This document shows, piece by piece, positions 26,318 through 35,892 of a DNA stretch of 64,000 nucleotides. Positions within the stretch are counted from its first letter, which is position 1; each line of letters opens with the position of its first letter. Source of the DNA: Tunturibacter psychrotolerans (lineage in GTDB: Bacteria > Acidobacteriota > Terriglobia > Terriglobales > Acidobacteriaceae); NCBI RefSeq assembly GCF_040359615.1, contig NZ_CP132942.1:4774001-4838000 (forward strand), in the 5' to 3' direction. A program made the position numbers and the translations under genes. The notes beneath the pieces were generated by a model that saw nothing but the letters and a program-made list of their open reading frames with translations, did no database searches and was not told the DNA's origin.

Positions 26318-27124
26318 TTATTTGTCCGATTTCTCCGCCTCACCACCAACTACCTCCAGGTTGTTCACCACCTTGAACACACCCGGAACGCCATTCGCTC
26401 GTATATTCGCCACATCCTTATCTGATTGGCTATCCACCACGCCCGACAGGGTCACATTCCCATTCACCACCGTAATCCGAATCGGCTTCGCCGGGTCGAT
26501 AGCATATTTGTTCAACTGCGGAAACCCATAGATCGACCGCGCCTCTGCCAATCGAATCCGATCATCCATCGGCGACACAGGCGCCACCTCCACGTTGTCG
26601 ATCACGTCTTTCACGCCCTGATAGTTTTCAACGAGGCTAAGTGCCGAATCCTTATCCGTTGGCCCATACGCGGTACCACCCAAAGTCACAACGCCCTTCT
26701 CGACGCCGATCGTAAACGCGTTGAACGCCGTTGTCCCATATCCCACCCGGTCATATGCCAGCTTCTCCGCCAACTTATTCCGCAGAGTCACATCGTCAAC
26801 TTCAGGCCCAGCAACCTCAATCAAATTTTCGACACCCTTCACATTCTTGCGATGGTGCGCGCGATCGTCCGCGTCCATCTTTGCACTGTAAAGCTCCACC
26901 GTTCCCGTCAACGTCACCACGCCGTTCTGCACCGAACTCTTCACATCTTTGAAGCGCTTGCTATCCAGCGCCTTCGTCACATCGACCTCAATCTGCGCAT
27001 CGTTCGGCCCTGGGCTAACACTACTGGCCGTGCTCTGCGCCACGCCAATCGATGACCCGCCCAGCATAGCCAGACCGGCAAATCCCAGCGCACAGACGCA
27101 CGCAAAATTCTTCACCCTCTCCAT
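26318..27124 (-). CDS. Secreted protein with three BON domains
   Basis: A periplasmic protein of the OsmY/BON type. After a signal peptide (MERVKNFACVCALGFAGLA, cleaved before about residue 30) come three BON modules, near residues 43-105, 112-180 and 190-255. Each carries the repeating Val-x-Leu-x-Gly-x-Val signature: GVVTLTGTVELYSAK, GVVTLGGTAYGPTD and GNVTLSGVVDSQSD. BON domains are thought to bind membranes or phospholipids; OsmY protects against osmotic shock and acts as a chaperone. The strong GGAGG ribosome site supports the start. It fits the neighbouring stress genes. Confidence 0.88.
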   Translation of the reverse strand: MERVKNFACVCALGFAGLAMLGGSSIGVAQSTASSVSPGPNDAQIEVDVTKALDSKRFKDVKSSVQNGVVTLTGTVELYSAKMDADDRAHHRKNVKGVENLIEVAGPEVDDVTLRNKLAEKLAYDRVGYGTTAFNAFTIGVEKGVVTLGGTAYGPTDKDSALSLVENYQGVKDVIDNVEVAPVSPMDDRIRLAEARSIYGFPQLNKYAIDPAKPIRITVVNGNVTLSGVVDSQSDKDVANIRANGVPGVFKVVNNLEVVGGEAEKSDK

Positions 27125-27211
27125 ACCTGCCTCCGGAAACTCCTAGCGCCGCGATAAACGACCTGAAGCCTCATCATTCACACTCATACGATGCAGCATC
27201 CGCTCAGCGCG

Positions 27212-30200
27212 CTAACGATACCTTCTTCGCAGCTTATAAACAATACTGAATACGCCCGATTCATCACGCGCCACCACAATCGAGTTGTCGTGATTCAGGT
27301 CATACTGCACCTGAATTAACTGCTGCGCCGAAGTATTTACATTGGTCGCAAACGTGGCGGTAATCTGCCGCGACAACTGCTGTTGTACAGTAATCCTCGC
27401 TGACGACCCGCCCAGCGTTCCCACAAACGCCGGATCTATCTTCACGCTCCCCACACCGAACAGCTTCTCTACGCGATTGCTCACCGTAGCGTTCAACGCA
27501 CCACCCAGCAGCGCACTCGTCGTCGGATCGGTCCCCTGCTGAGCCTGCCGCTCCTGATAAAGCTGAGCTTCCTCCTGCGTCCTACCCAACGCCAACAGCG
27601 CAAACACATCCGACTCGCTCAGCGGCGGCTCCGACCGATACGTTGGCTTCAGGTTCGTCGCCGTCCCATGCAGCCCGATCGTAATATCGTAGTTCTCCAC
27701 CTGCGCCGTCGCATCCAGATCAATAATCGGATCGATCCGCACCGGGTTCGTAAAATAGATCTCTCCGCGCTGTAGCTGATACTTCGTGCCCGCAAACGTC
27801 GCACTCCCCTCGTTGATCTCGATGCGCCCCAGCACAGAAGGCACCGCCGCCGTCCCGCGAATCTGCAGGTCCACGATCCCGGCCAGCTTGGCGTATGAGT
27901 TCTGAAAGTCCAGCTGCGGCGCACTCGTTACATGCACGTCAAGCCGAATCTTGTTTGCCGGCGTGTTCGGATCAGGCGGCGGAGCCACTCCACCCGCGGA
28001 GCCGAACGCCGCAAAATCCACGTCCGCTCCCACGCCAAACCGAGTAATCAAAATCGTTCCACTCAACAACGCGCTGTCCGGCGCTCCCTGCAGCTTCAGA
28101 TTCGCGTTCGCCGTCGCGCTCAACCCATACAACCGCACCCGAACCACATCGCCAGTCGCCGAAAGATCAGCATACAAACCCTTCTTATAGCGAATGAACC
28201 CACCGATCTTTAGCGTGCCTCCACCCGTCGTCGCGGTCAGGCTCTGCACCTGCAGCCGGTCGTCGCTGAACACCAGCGTGCCGTTCATATTACTCAACCC
28301 ATTTGGTACCCCATCGACCGCAACATTCACGTTGTCGAACTGCACCTTCCCCGCCAGTTGCGGATTCATCACATACCCGCCGGCACTCACGGTGAACTCC
28401 ACCTTGCCAGTCGAAAGAATGTCCGAATCGAAGGTGTGAAGCAGCGTCATACTCACGCTTCCCTTCGCGCTCACATCCAGCTTGCCGCCCTTTGGATCCG
28501 TCGATCCAAACAGCTGCCCCGTCCCGCTCGCCCGCATGTCCGTATCCTGCCCGGTAATATGAACCTGATCGAGCGTCGCCAAACCATCGCGCAGCCCCAC
28601 GCGCAGCGGCTCAGCCGCCTTCAGTTCTATCCCCTGCAACTTCACATCCACCTGGCTGAACTCTGCCTCCCCACTCAGCGCCTTCGGTGTCTTCAGCGGC
28701 CCACTCACAGTAGCTGTTCCGTTGATCAAGGACTGCGCCTTCATCGTCGCCGGCCCAAACATCGCCAACGGCTTGCCGATATCCAGCCCAGATAGCGTCA
28801 TCTTCGCCTGCATCTGGTAATCACCATCCAGCCGCGTCTGTCCCGAAGCATCCAGCTTCGCCCCCACCAGCGTCGAGTTCGCCGTGAAGTACACGATGTC
28901 TCCCTGGCTATGCGCCTCCACCGCGGCCTCACCAATCCCCTGTCCCCGATAAGTCACGCCACGCAGTGTTACATTCGCCTTCAACCCGGGCTGCGTCAGC
29001 GTTCCATTCGCATCCGCAAGCATGTTCACAGTGCCGTCAACCTCGCTCTCGGTCTTCTTCACCGTCTCGAACTTCGACAGCAAAATGTCGTGCCCCTCCA
29101 CATGTCCATGCAGACGGTCTGTGCCCATGTCGTATCCGCCATTACCTGCAATCTGCACGCCATGCAGCCGCAAGACCACATTCTTGGCTTCCAGATCTTT
29201 CCCCTGCACCGTCACATCAGCCAAAGCCGACTCATATGGCTCTCCATAAGCGACACCATTCATCAGCGAAAGGTGGCCTTCCCCACTCAAACTCCTCAGC
29301 GTTCCTTCTGCGTGGCCATTCAACGCAACCAATCCCGTCAGCGGCACCTTCTCCTGCTGCCCTGCAATCTGCAAAACGTCGACAACCTGCGCGTTCGCCA
29401 GCTGCGCCTTCGCATCCAAAGACATCCCGTCATCCCACAGATAGGTCGCAACCCCGCGCCGCGACACCACCTTACGTGGCGCGATCTTACCCTCCACATT
29501 CAGTACCGCAGTCCCACGCTTGATCGTCGAGTTCGCCACGATCACTCCAGTGTTCGGCGAGTACTCCGCATCCGTCACCACCGAATCGATCAGCACATCC
29601 GTCGTTCCCAGCGCGAACTCCGCGTTCGTCGCTTGTAGATGGCCCTTCACATCCAAATTCGCAATCTTCCCCTGCGCCGTTCCATTGAACTGCATCGCGC
29701 CATGCAGCACTACCGGAATAGCCGCCGCACCCCGCTTTCCATTTCCCTCCAGGTCCAGCGTAGTCAGCAACTGGTTGTACTCCGATAGATCCCGCACCGT
29801 CATATCGACTCGCAAATCAGTCAGCGGGTCGCCCTCATTCACCCCCAATATTCCCGACGCCTCAAAGTTCATCTCTGGCATCTGCAGCGAGATCCGCTGA
29901 ATTCGAACCGTCTCATTCCGGCCCGTGTAATGCGCCTGCGTCTGCCCGGTCACTGGCACATCATTCAACGCTCCCGGGCGTTTCACCCCCGTCGGCGCAA
30001 ACGTCAAACTCCCATCCACCTCCACCGTCTGATCGATACTCTTCGCCGGCCCGCCCCACTCTACCGTCACTGGCCCGCTGACTGCTGTGTCGAATCCCAG
30101 GTCGCCATAGTGCTCAGGCGCTGTCACATCCATAATCGTTCGCAGTGGAATCTTTGTAACCATCGCCTTCAGGTATGCATGCGCAACCTGCACCGGCGGC

Positions 30201-31609
30201 ACCTTCACTGGCTCCGTGATCGGCTCCTTTGCCCCTATCGTTTTGGCTGTCGTATTCGCTGTCGTCACAGCGGCCTTGGCCGTTGAGGAGCTGACCGTAA
30301 CATCCTGCGGCGGAACCTCGCCCAGCCAGTTCACAATGCGCAAATCACCCGCCGCACTTCCACCGCCGGGCAGATATCCCGTAAGTGCCGTCAGCAACAA
30401 CTCGGTTGGCGTAACGTGCAGTGTCCCGCCGCCATCAATATCGTGCAATCGCACATTTTGATCCCTGTAGGCAGCCTTATGAACTTTCGCCGTTCCAGCC
30501 AGCAGATACCCGGCCACACAATCCGGATCAGGCGGCAATGGCCGCGGCGGCACTCGCGTCTCCTTCGGATGGCTTCGCTCCCAAAAAGGAGGATGTTTCT
30601 GCGCAACCGAAGGCGACGTCGCGCAGTTATGCCCGTTCAAATCCAGATCGATCGTACCCGCATTCAAACCATCCACATCCGCGAGCACAGAGATCTGCTT
30701 CACTTCGATCGTGCCCGTCACCTTCGCCTGCCACTCCGGTTTGGCAAAGTGTTTGAAACTCCCGGTAGCATCCAGCTTCGAGCTCTTCCCAGTCGTGAAG
30801 TCCAGTCGCTGCAGGTCAATCGCGTCTCTTCCCAACTCCACCACCAGACTCAACGCTGACTGCGCCTCCACCTGCTTACCCATCTTCGTCCGCAGATCCT
30901 TCAAATCCACCGTCGCGCCGTAGCGATCCGTCGCAGCGATATAGTGCACCTCCGCACTCAGATCCCGAGCCGCAAGATGAAACGGGATCGCCCGGTTATT
31001 CAGCAGCACCAATCCATTCGACAGCGTCACCTCCTCCGCCTTCAGATCCAGCAGCGTGTCTGTGACCGACGTCTTACTCGTGTTCCGATGTTTCGGTACC
31101 GGCTGGTTCGTCTTCCCATCCTTGTCCACGATCAGATGAAACTGTGGATGCTCCACGCCCAGATAGTTCAGTCGTATGTGCGACGAGATCCCGCTCCCAG
31201 CCACATGCGTGAAGAAGTCGAAGATCTGCACTCGAAGCAGAATCTTGTTCACCGCAAGATAAGGAGCCTCACCCGGCCCCTCCAACCCGTGAATCACCAG
31301 CCCATCGGCCTCAACCGCAAGGTGCCACAGATCAAAGCTGATCTCGCCAAGTTCGACTCTCCCGCCCGTGGCGTCTTCCAGGACTTTGACGACCTCCTTC
31401 CCAACTCGCCGATTGAAGTCAGTCGTCTTCGAGTACCACGCAAATAACCCAAACAACACCAGCACCGTAACCAGCAGCACCACCACTATCCAACCAATCC
31501 AGACCAACATCCGCTTCGCCAGCGACCGCTTCACCTTCGCGACCTCGCCGGCAACCTTTGCCTCCAGCTCCTCCTTCTTTTCTTCGAGTCTTTTCTCCAG
31601 ATCGCTCAT
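27212..31609 (-). CDS. tamB: TamB-like inner-membrane to outer-membrane bridging protein
   Basis: A 1465-residue protein anchored by an N-terminal helix (VWIGWIVVVLLVTVLVLFG, residues 34-55) after a coiled cytoplasmic start (EKRLEEKKEELEAKV). The rest is a long beta-repeat region expected to fold into the hydrophobic groove that carries phospholipid or assembly intermediates across the periplasm. The DUF490/TamB domain forms the C-terminal 350 residues and ends VFSIVYKLRRRYR, a typical end. It is the third gene of a bamA, surA-like, tamB unit. Its ATG overlaps the preceding stop by four bases (ATGA). Confidence 0.92.
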   Translation of the reverse strand: MSDLEKRLEEKKEELEAKVAGEVAKVKRSLAKRMLVWIGWIVVVLLVTVLVLFGLFAWYSKTTDFNRRVGKEVVKVLEDATGGRVELGEISFDLWHLAVEADGLVIHGLEGPGEAPYLAVNKILLRVQIFDFFTHVAGSGISSHIRLNYLGVEHPQFHLIVDKDGKTNQPVPKHRNTSKTSVTDTLLDLKAEEVTLSNGLVLLNNRAIPFHLAARDLSAEVHYIAATDRYGATVDLKDLRTKMGKQVEAQSALSLVVELGRDAIDLQRLDFTTGKSSKLDATGSFKHFAKPEWQAKVTGTIEVKQISVLADVDGLNAGTIDLDLNGHNCATSPSVAQKHPPFWERSHPKETRVPPRPLPPDPDCVAGYLLAGTAKVHKAAYRDQNVRLHDIDGGGTLHVTPTELLLTALTGYLPGGGSAAGDLRIVNWLGEVPPQDVTVSSSTAKAAVTTANTTAKTIGAKEPITEPVKVPPVQVAHAYLKAMVTKIPLRTIMDVTAPEHYGDLGFDTAVSGPVTVEWGGPAKSIDQTVEVDGSLTFAPTGVKRPGALNDVPVTGQTQAHYTGRNETVRIQRISLQMPEMNFEASGILGVNEGDPLTDLRVDMTVRDLSEYNQLLTTLDLEGNGKRGAAAIPVVLHGAMQFNGTAQGKIANLDVKGHLQATNAEFALGTTDVLIDSVVTDAEYSPNTGVIVANSTIKRGTAVLNVEGKIAPRKVVSRRGVATYLWDDGMSLDAKAQLANAQVVDVLQIAGQQEKVPLTGLVALNGHAEGTLRSLSGEGHLSLMNGVAYGEPYESALADVTVQGKDLEAKNVVLRLHGVQIAGNGGYDMGTDRLHGHVEGHDILLSKFETVKKTESEVDGTVNMLADANGTLTQPGLKANVTLRGVTYRGQGIGEAAVEAHSQGDIVYFTANSTLVGAKLDASGQTRLDGDYQMQAKMTLSGLDIGKPLAMFGPATMKAQSLINGTATVSGPLKTPKALSGEAEFSQVDVKLQGIELKAAEPLRVGLRDGLATLDQVHITGQDTDMRASGTGQLFGSTDPKGGKLDVSAKGSVSMTLLHTFDSDILSTGKVEFTVSAGGYVMNPQLAGKVQFDNVNVAVDGVPNGLSNMNGTLVFSDDRLQVQSLTATTGGGTLKIGGFIRYKKGLYADLSATGDVVRVRLYGLSATANANLKLQGAPDSALLSGTILITRFGVGADVDFAAFGSAGGVAPPPDPNTPANKIRLDVHVTSAPQLDFQNSYAKLAGIVDLQIRGTAAVPSVLGRIEINEGSATFAGTKYQLQRGEIYFTNPVRIDPIIDLDATAQVENYDITIGLHGTATNLKPTYRSEPPLSESDVFALLALGRTQEEAQLYQERQAQQGTDPTTSALLGGALNATVSNRVEKLFGVGSVKIDPAFVGTLGGSSARITVQQQLSRQITATFATNVNTSAQQLIQVQYDLNHDNSIVVARDESGVFSIVYKLRRRYR

Positions 31610-32409
31610 GGCGCCACCTCACCTGGAGTCATAATTTTCACGCTGCCCTGCGCCCGCAGCGACTTCAACCAATCCACCAGAAGAGCGCCCACCCGCTGCT
31701 GCAGCTCCACCTCTTCAATCCTCTTCGAGATCGTATCCAGCTTCGGAGGAGTCACATTCCGTTTCGCATACTCCGGCAGCATCCTCTTCTCATAAAACTC
31801 CTTGATCTCCGCATCCGAGATCTTGATCCCATTCCGGAAGCGCACCTCGATAAACTTCAGCAACTCCATCCGCTGCCGCCAACGCTCTCGAAACTCCTCT
31901 TCAGTAAACCCGTGAGCACCCAGAAACTTCTTCCACCCATCCTCGGTTTCACAGTGATACTGCAGCTTGCAATCGGGAATATCCTTCCGCAACGTCATCA
32001 GCTGGTCGTCGAGGTCTTTGTCGGAGACCGCATCCTCCGGCTCCAGCGCCGCTTGCTGCAAAATCAAAGCCCGATCCACCAGCCGCTCAAGAACTCTCTC
32101 CCTGGTGTTATCTCCCGTAACTCGTCGATAAGGTTGAATCTCTTCAAACCGACGCTCCTCATCCACATCACTCTCGAGAATCACATCGTCGTTCACCACC
32201 GCAACCACGCGATCCAGCACCACTCCCTGCTGCGCAACCGAATCAGGCGCAGCATTTAGTGTCGAACTCGCAGCCCCAGTCTGCGATGTCGCGGCCTGCC
32301 CAGAGGTCGCTTGCACCGAAGCCCAGACCGGCACCCCCATCAACACAGGCGCCGTCGCGAACGCCACCAGCAACAACCGCTCCATCGTATTGTGCGTCAT
32401 CCAACGCAT
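31606..32409 (-). CDS. SurA-like periplasmic chaperone without PPIase domain
   Basis: A 267-residue exported protein. After a signal peptide (MERLLLVAFATAPVLMGV) it has the SurA N-terminal block VVLDRVVAVVNDDVILESDV near residues 62-82, then a helical chaperone body. No parvulin isomerase domain follows, so it would be a chaperone core only. It would escort unfolded outer-membrane proteins to BamA, encoded immediately upstream. The start at 32409 follows the bamA stop with no gap, with GGAGAG inside the bamA end. It is not a full SurA; a foldase role is inferred from position and motif. Confidence 0.82.
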   Translation of the reverse strand: MRWMTHNTMERLLLVAFATAPVLMGVPVWASVQATSGQAATSQTGAASSTLNAAPDSVAQQGVVLDRVVAVVNDDVILESDVDEERRFEEIQPYRRVTGDNTRERVLERLVDRALILQQAALEPEDAVSDKDLDDQLMTLRKDIPDCKLQYHCETEDGWKKFLGAHGFTEEEFRERWRQRMELLKFIEVRFRNGIKISDAEIKEFYEKRMLPEYAKRNVTPPKLDTISKRIEEVELQQRVGALLVDWLKSLRAQGSVKIMTPGEVAP

Positions 32410-35400
32410 CTAGAAGCTCTCTCCAATGCTGAAGAAAAAGTTGAAGTGTGAAGCCTGGCTCTCATGCGGAGGGCTATTGTTGAAGTCGTAAATAATCGGA
32501 TATACCGGTGGATTAAGGTTATAGCTGAAGTCCACACGAACCGGCCCCACCGGCGTCCGGTAGCGCGCCCCCAGCCCCACGGCATGCGAAAAATAATTGA
32601 AGTCACAGGTCCCAATACTCCCCGACACATTCGCGCACGTCTGCTTGTTCGGCTGAGTGAATCGCGTGAAACTTGGAAACATGTCCTTCGCATTCTGAAA
32701 CACGTTGCCCATATCATGAAAGATCACGAAGTTCACGTTATTGCCCACCACCGGCAACGTCTGCGCCGGTAGCCGCAGTTCAAACGTATTCACAAATGCC
32801 GCCGAACCACCCACCGGAAAACCTGTCTGCAAGTCCCTTGGCCCCGCCCCATTGATCGGAAATCCTCGATGCGAGTTCGCGCCGCCCGCGTATAGCCGCT
32901 CCGGCAACGGAATCGCGTTGCAGCTCGGATTCGTCGTCAACAAAACGCCAACGCATGCATCGCTTCCCGCGTTCGGATTGGTCCCCGACGCCTTCTCATA
33001 CCCAATCCTGGTCTCGCGTGCGAACACATACCTCAGCTTGCCAAACCGGTAGTACGTCGAGTTCGTTCCATCCAGCTTCCAGAAATCCGTCTGCGACCCA
33101 AACTTCGACGACGCCACAAATCCCTGTATCGTTGAGTACTCTCCCTTCACCGCATCCAGCGGACCCGGCGACCGCGTATCGTGAAACCACGTAACTCCCG
33201 GCCCACCTACGCGAACTGGCTGCGACAGCAGCGGAATCAGATCTGCCGACACCTGCAGGCTGTTCGGGTCAACCTTTACGCGGCGATACAGGAAGTCGTA
33301 AATAAACGTATGCGTCCGCCGCCACTTCTCCGTGATTCGAAAATCACCCTGCAGCGTCGACGCCGCAAACGTCGTGATGTCCTGTACATTCGAATACCCG
33401 CCAGAGATCGCCGCGCTGAAATTTTTGCTCCCATATAGATGCGGATTCTGCAGCGTCAAAATCGCCACCTGCTCCAGCAATCCATACGACGTATGCAGCG
33501 TCAGCGAATCCTCGGTTCCCCGCAGATTGATCCTCGACACATCCAGCGAAACCCGTGGGCTCACGCCGGGCTTGCCCTCCGGAGACAGTTGGTTACAGGG
33601 ATAGGGCAGTCCAAGCTGGATGCACGACGCCTCCGAGATCGTTCCAGGCTGCGGCGTTCCCGTCTGCGCTTCGAAGCCGAACCCGTAGGTTACGTTCCAC
33701 CGCTTCGCCTCCGTCACCTGCAGCACCACGTTCTTCTGCGGAGCGTCTCCCGCGGGATTCTGCACCGCCGCAATCACTTCATTGAACAACGCAATGTTAT
33801 ATAGATTTCTCTGCGTCTGGAGCAGAGCCGTCTGGTCCAGCGGGTCACCCCCATGCACCAGAATCTGTTGAGCCACAACACTCGGCTTGGTCTTCTCCAC
33901 TCCAGACAGCAGTACGCGGTTCACAAACACCTGCTGCCCCTCGGTCACATCCAACGACACGTCCGTCTTGTCCGCGTCCGCTGCCTCCTTTGTCTGCTTG
34001 ATCTCAACCTTCACCTGGTCGAATCCATGCGCCAGGTAGTACTGCAGCACCGTATCGCGGTCGCCCGACAGCGTCACCAGTGAAAAAGGCTGGCCCTGCT
34101 GAGCATTCATTAATCCCCGCACGTCCGGCAGCCGGCTCGCATCCACTCCCACCAGGTCCACTTTGCCGAACTTCTGTTGCGGCCCTTCAACGATCGTGAA
34201 GGTCACAGCAATCTCACCCGCCTTCAGTGGCTTTCCGTCTTTACCGACGGTTACATCTTTTACATCCGTCGTAATTTTCGCCTCATCAAAACCATTCGCC
34301 CGATACAACGCTTGAATCGCACTCACATCGCCGGACACCAGCGCCGGACTATACCGTCCACTCCGCTGATACGCATTCGACTTCTGCACCCGCATCCGCT
34401 CATGCAGCAGATCGTCCGTGAAGTATTTATTTCCCTTTAGGTCCACCGCAACGACCTTGTGCTTCACCCCGAGCTCTACAGTAAATACAACCTGCTCCGT
34501 CGTCGTACCGTTCCCCACAACCTTCACTGCTACCTTCGCATCGAAGAACCCCTGCTGTTGTTCGAAGTCGCGAATGTTGAAGACGCCCTCGTTCAGCAGA
34601 TCGTTATCAATCGTCCCTTCCTCGAAGATCGGGACCAACAGATGCAGGCGACCCGTCGAAATCTTGGCACCCTCCACTGACACCTTCACCTGCGGCCCCT
34701 GGTTCGCATGGAACTCGTAATCAACCTTGTCCCGCACATTGTCATACGTCTGCTTCTGCAGCGAAACCGTCGCCTCTAGTCGATCTTTCTTCTGGTACAG
34801 CTTCCGCAGCCGGTCCAGCGCATTGCTGGTCGAATCGCGCCGCACCTTGCTATTCTCCTTCAGCTTCGACTGTTTCTGGAACTCTTCCGGCGTCAACCCC
34901 GTGTCGTCGCCCACAAGCTTAACCTGTCCCACTCTTGCCTGCGGCCCAATTGAAACCGTATAGGTTACATTTATCTGGTGGCCTACTTCATCGGTCTCCG
35001 ACTTCACTGAGACCGTCGGCTCGTAATACCCCTGCTGCTGCAGAATCTCCTTGATCCCTTCCGTTCCCGCCGGTATCTGTGAGTCGGTGAACGCCGTCCC
35101 GGGCGAAAGTTTTGTCGCAAACTCCAGCAGCGGACCCAGGCGCTCGTTCTTTACTCCAGCAATCGTCACTCGCCCCACGTAGTACCGCGCCACGCCAGCA
35201 AAGATCAGCGTTACCTGATCCCCCTGTCGCACGCCACGAAGCGCAATGTCCCGATACCGCCCGCTCGCAAACAATCGCCGCAGACTGGCACGTACCTCCT
35301 GCGGATCCAGCGGCTGACCAACCTTCTGGGATAGCTCCTTCGGCAGCGTATCAGTCGCATCGAACGTCACGCCCTCGAACAGGATCTTTTCGACAATGAG

Positions 35401-35694
35401 CCCCTTCCACTGCCACACCGAAGTCGTCGGCTCCGCATCTTGAGACGTATCTGTCTTCTTCTCCTCAACTGGCTTGGTCTGTGGCCCCTGCGTCGGAGTC
35501 GCTCCTGCGCCGGTCGATCCCGGAGTGGCATTCTGCGAATCAGGAGGCGTCGGAGTCTGCGGCACCTCCTGTCCAGCGGCCACACCCACCATCACCCACA
35601 ATCCAAGCCACAACGCCGCCGCGCCACATCCGCACCTCATCCACCGTGATATTCGCGCACGACCTCGAAGCACCTGACCCAAAAAACCACCCAT
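32410..35694 (-). CDS. bamA: Outer-membrane assembly factor BamA (Omp85 family)
   Basis: A 1094-residue Omp85 protein, longer than E. coli BamA (810). A signal peptide ends near AAGQEV and a Pro/Thr/Gln-rich linker follows. A series of POTRA domains then covers residues 100-650, with glycine-containing strand motifs such as VEKILFEGVTFDATD and VVAVDLKGNKYFTDD. The 16-strand barrel occupies the C-terminal 400 residues, with the lid-loop motif in GGANSHRGFPINGAG and a terminal Phe (FFSIGESF). It inserts beta-barrel proteins into the outer membrane. It is first in the operon with surA-like and tamB, and diverges from thiF. Confidence 0.93.
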   Translation of the reverse strand: MGGFLGQVLRGRARISRWMRCGCGAAALWLGLWVMVGVAAGQEVPQTPTPPDSQNATPGSTGAGATPTQGPQTKPVEEKKTDTSQDAEPTTSVWQWKGLIVEKILFEGVTFDATDTLPKELSQKVGQPLDPQEVRASLRRLFASGRYRDIALRGVRQGDQVTLIFAGVARYYVGRVTIAGVKNERLGPLLEFATKLSPGTAFTDSQIPAGTEGIKEILQQQGYYEPTVSVKSETDEVGHQINVTYTVSIGPQARVGQVKLVGDDTGLTPEEFQKQSKLKENSKVRRDSTSNALDRLRKLYQKKDRLEATVSLQKQTYDNVRDKVDYEFHANQGPQVKVSVEGAKISTGRLHLLVPIFEEGTIDNDLLNEGVFNIRDFEQQQGFFDAKVAVKVVGNGTTTEQVVFTVELGVKHKVVAVDLKGNKYFTDDLLHERMRVQKSNAYQRSGRYSPALVSGDVSAIQALYRANGFDEAKITTDVKDVTVGKDGKPLKAGEIAVTFTIVEGPQQKFGKVDLVGVDASRLPDVRGLMNAQQGQPFSLVTLSGDRDTVLQYYLAHGFDQVKVEIKQTKEAADADKTDVSLDVTEGQQVFVNRVLLSGVEKTKPSVVAQQILVHGGDPLDQTALLQTQRNLYNIALFNEVIAAVQNPAGDAPQKNVVLQVTEAKRWNVTYGFGFEAQTGTPQPGTISEASCIQLGLPYPCNQLSPEGKPGVSPRVSLDVSRINLRGTEDSLTLHTSYGLLEQVAILTLQNPHLYGSKNFSAAISGGYSNVQDITTFAASTLQGDFRITEKWRRTHTFIYDFLYRRVKVDPNSLQVSADLIPLLSQPVRVGGPGVTWFHDTRSPGPLDAVKGEYSTIQGFVASSKFGSQTDFWKLDGTNSTYYRFGKLRYVFARETRIGYEKASGTNPNAGSDACVGVLLTTNPSCNAIPLPERLYAGGANSHRGFPINGAGPRDLQTGFPVGGSAAFVNTFELRLPAQTLPVVGNNVNFVIFHDMGNVFQNAKDMFPSFTRFTQPNKQTCANVSGSIGTCDFNYFSHAVGLGARYRTPVGPVRVDFSYNLNPPVYPIIYDFNNSPPHESQASHFNFFFSIGESF

Positions 35695-35892
35695 AATTCC
35701 TTATCTAATTTGAGGAGCCCAGCAAGTCTTTCATGATGCACAGCGAGTCCGCATCCGAAGCTGCGCAATCGCGGCAACTCTCCTTCTCCTTAGGATGCCG
35801 AAAGCCTTTGGGCTGCAGCCGAGTTTTCCTGCACATCCGTCCTTCCCTATACTACGAAACAGCCGTCTTTTTTAGACGGTGCGATCTTCATC

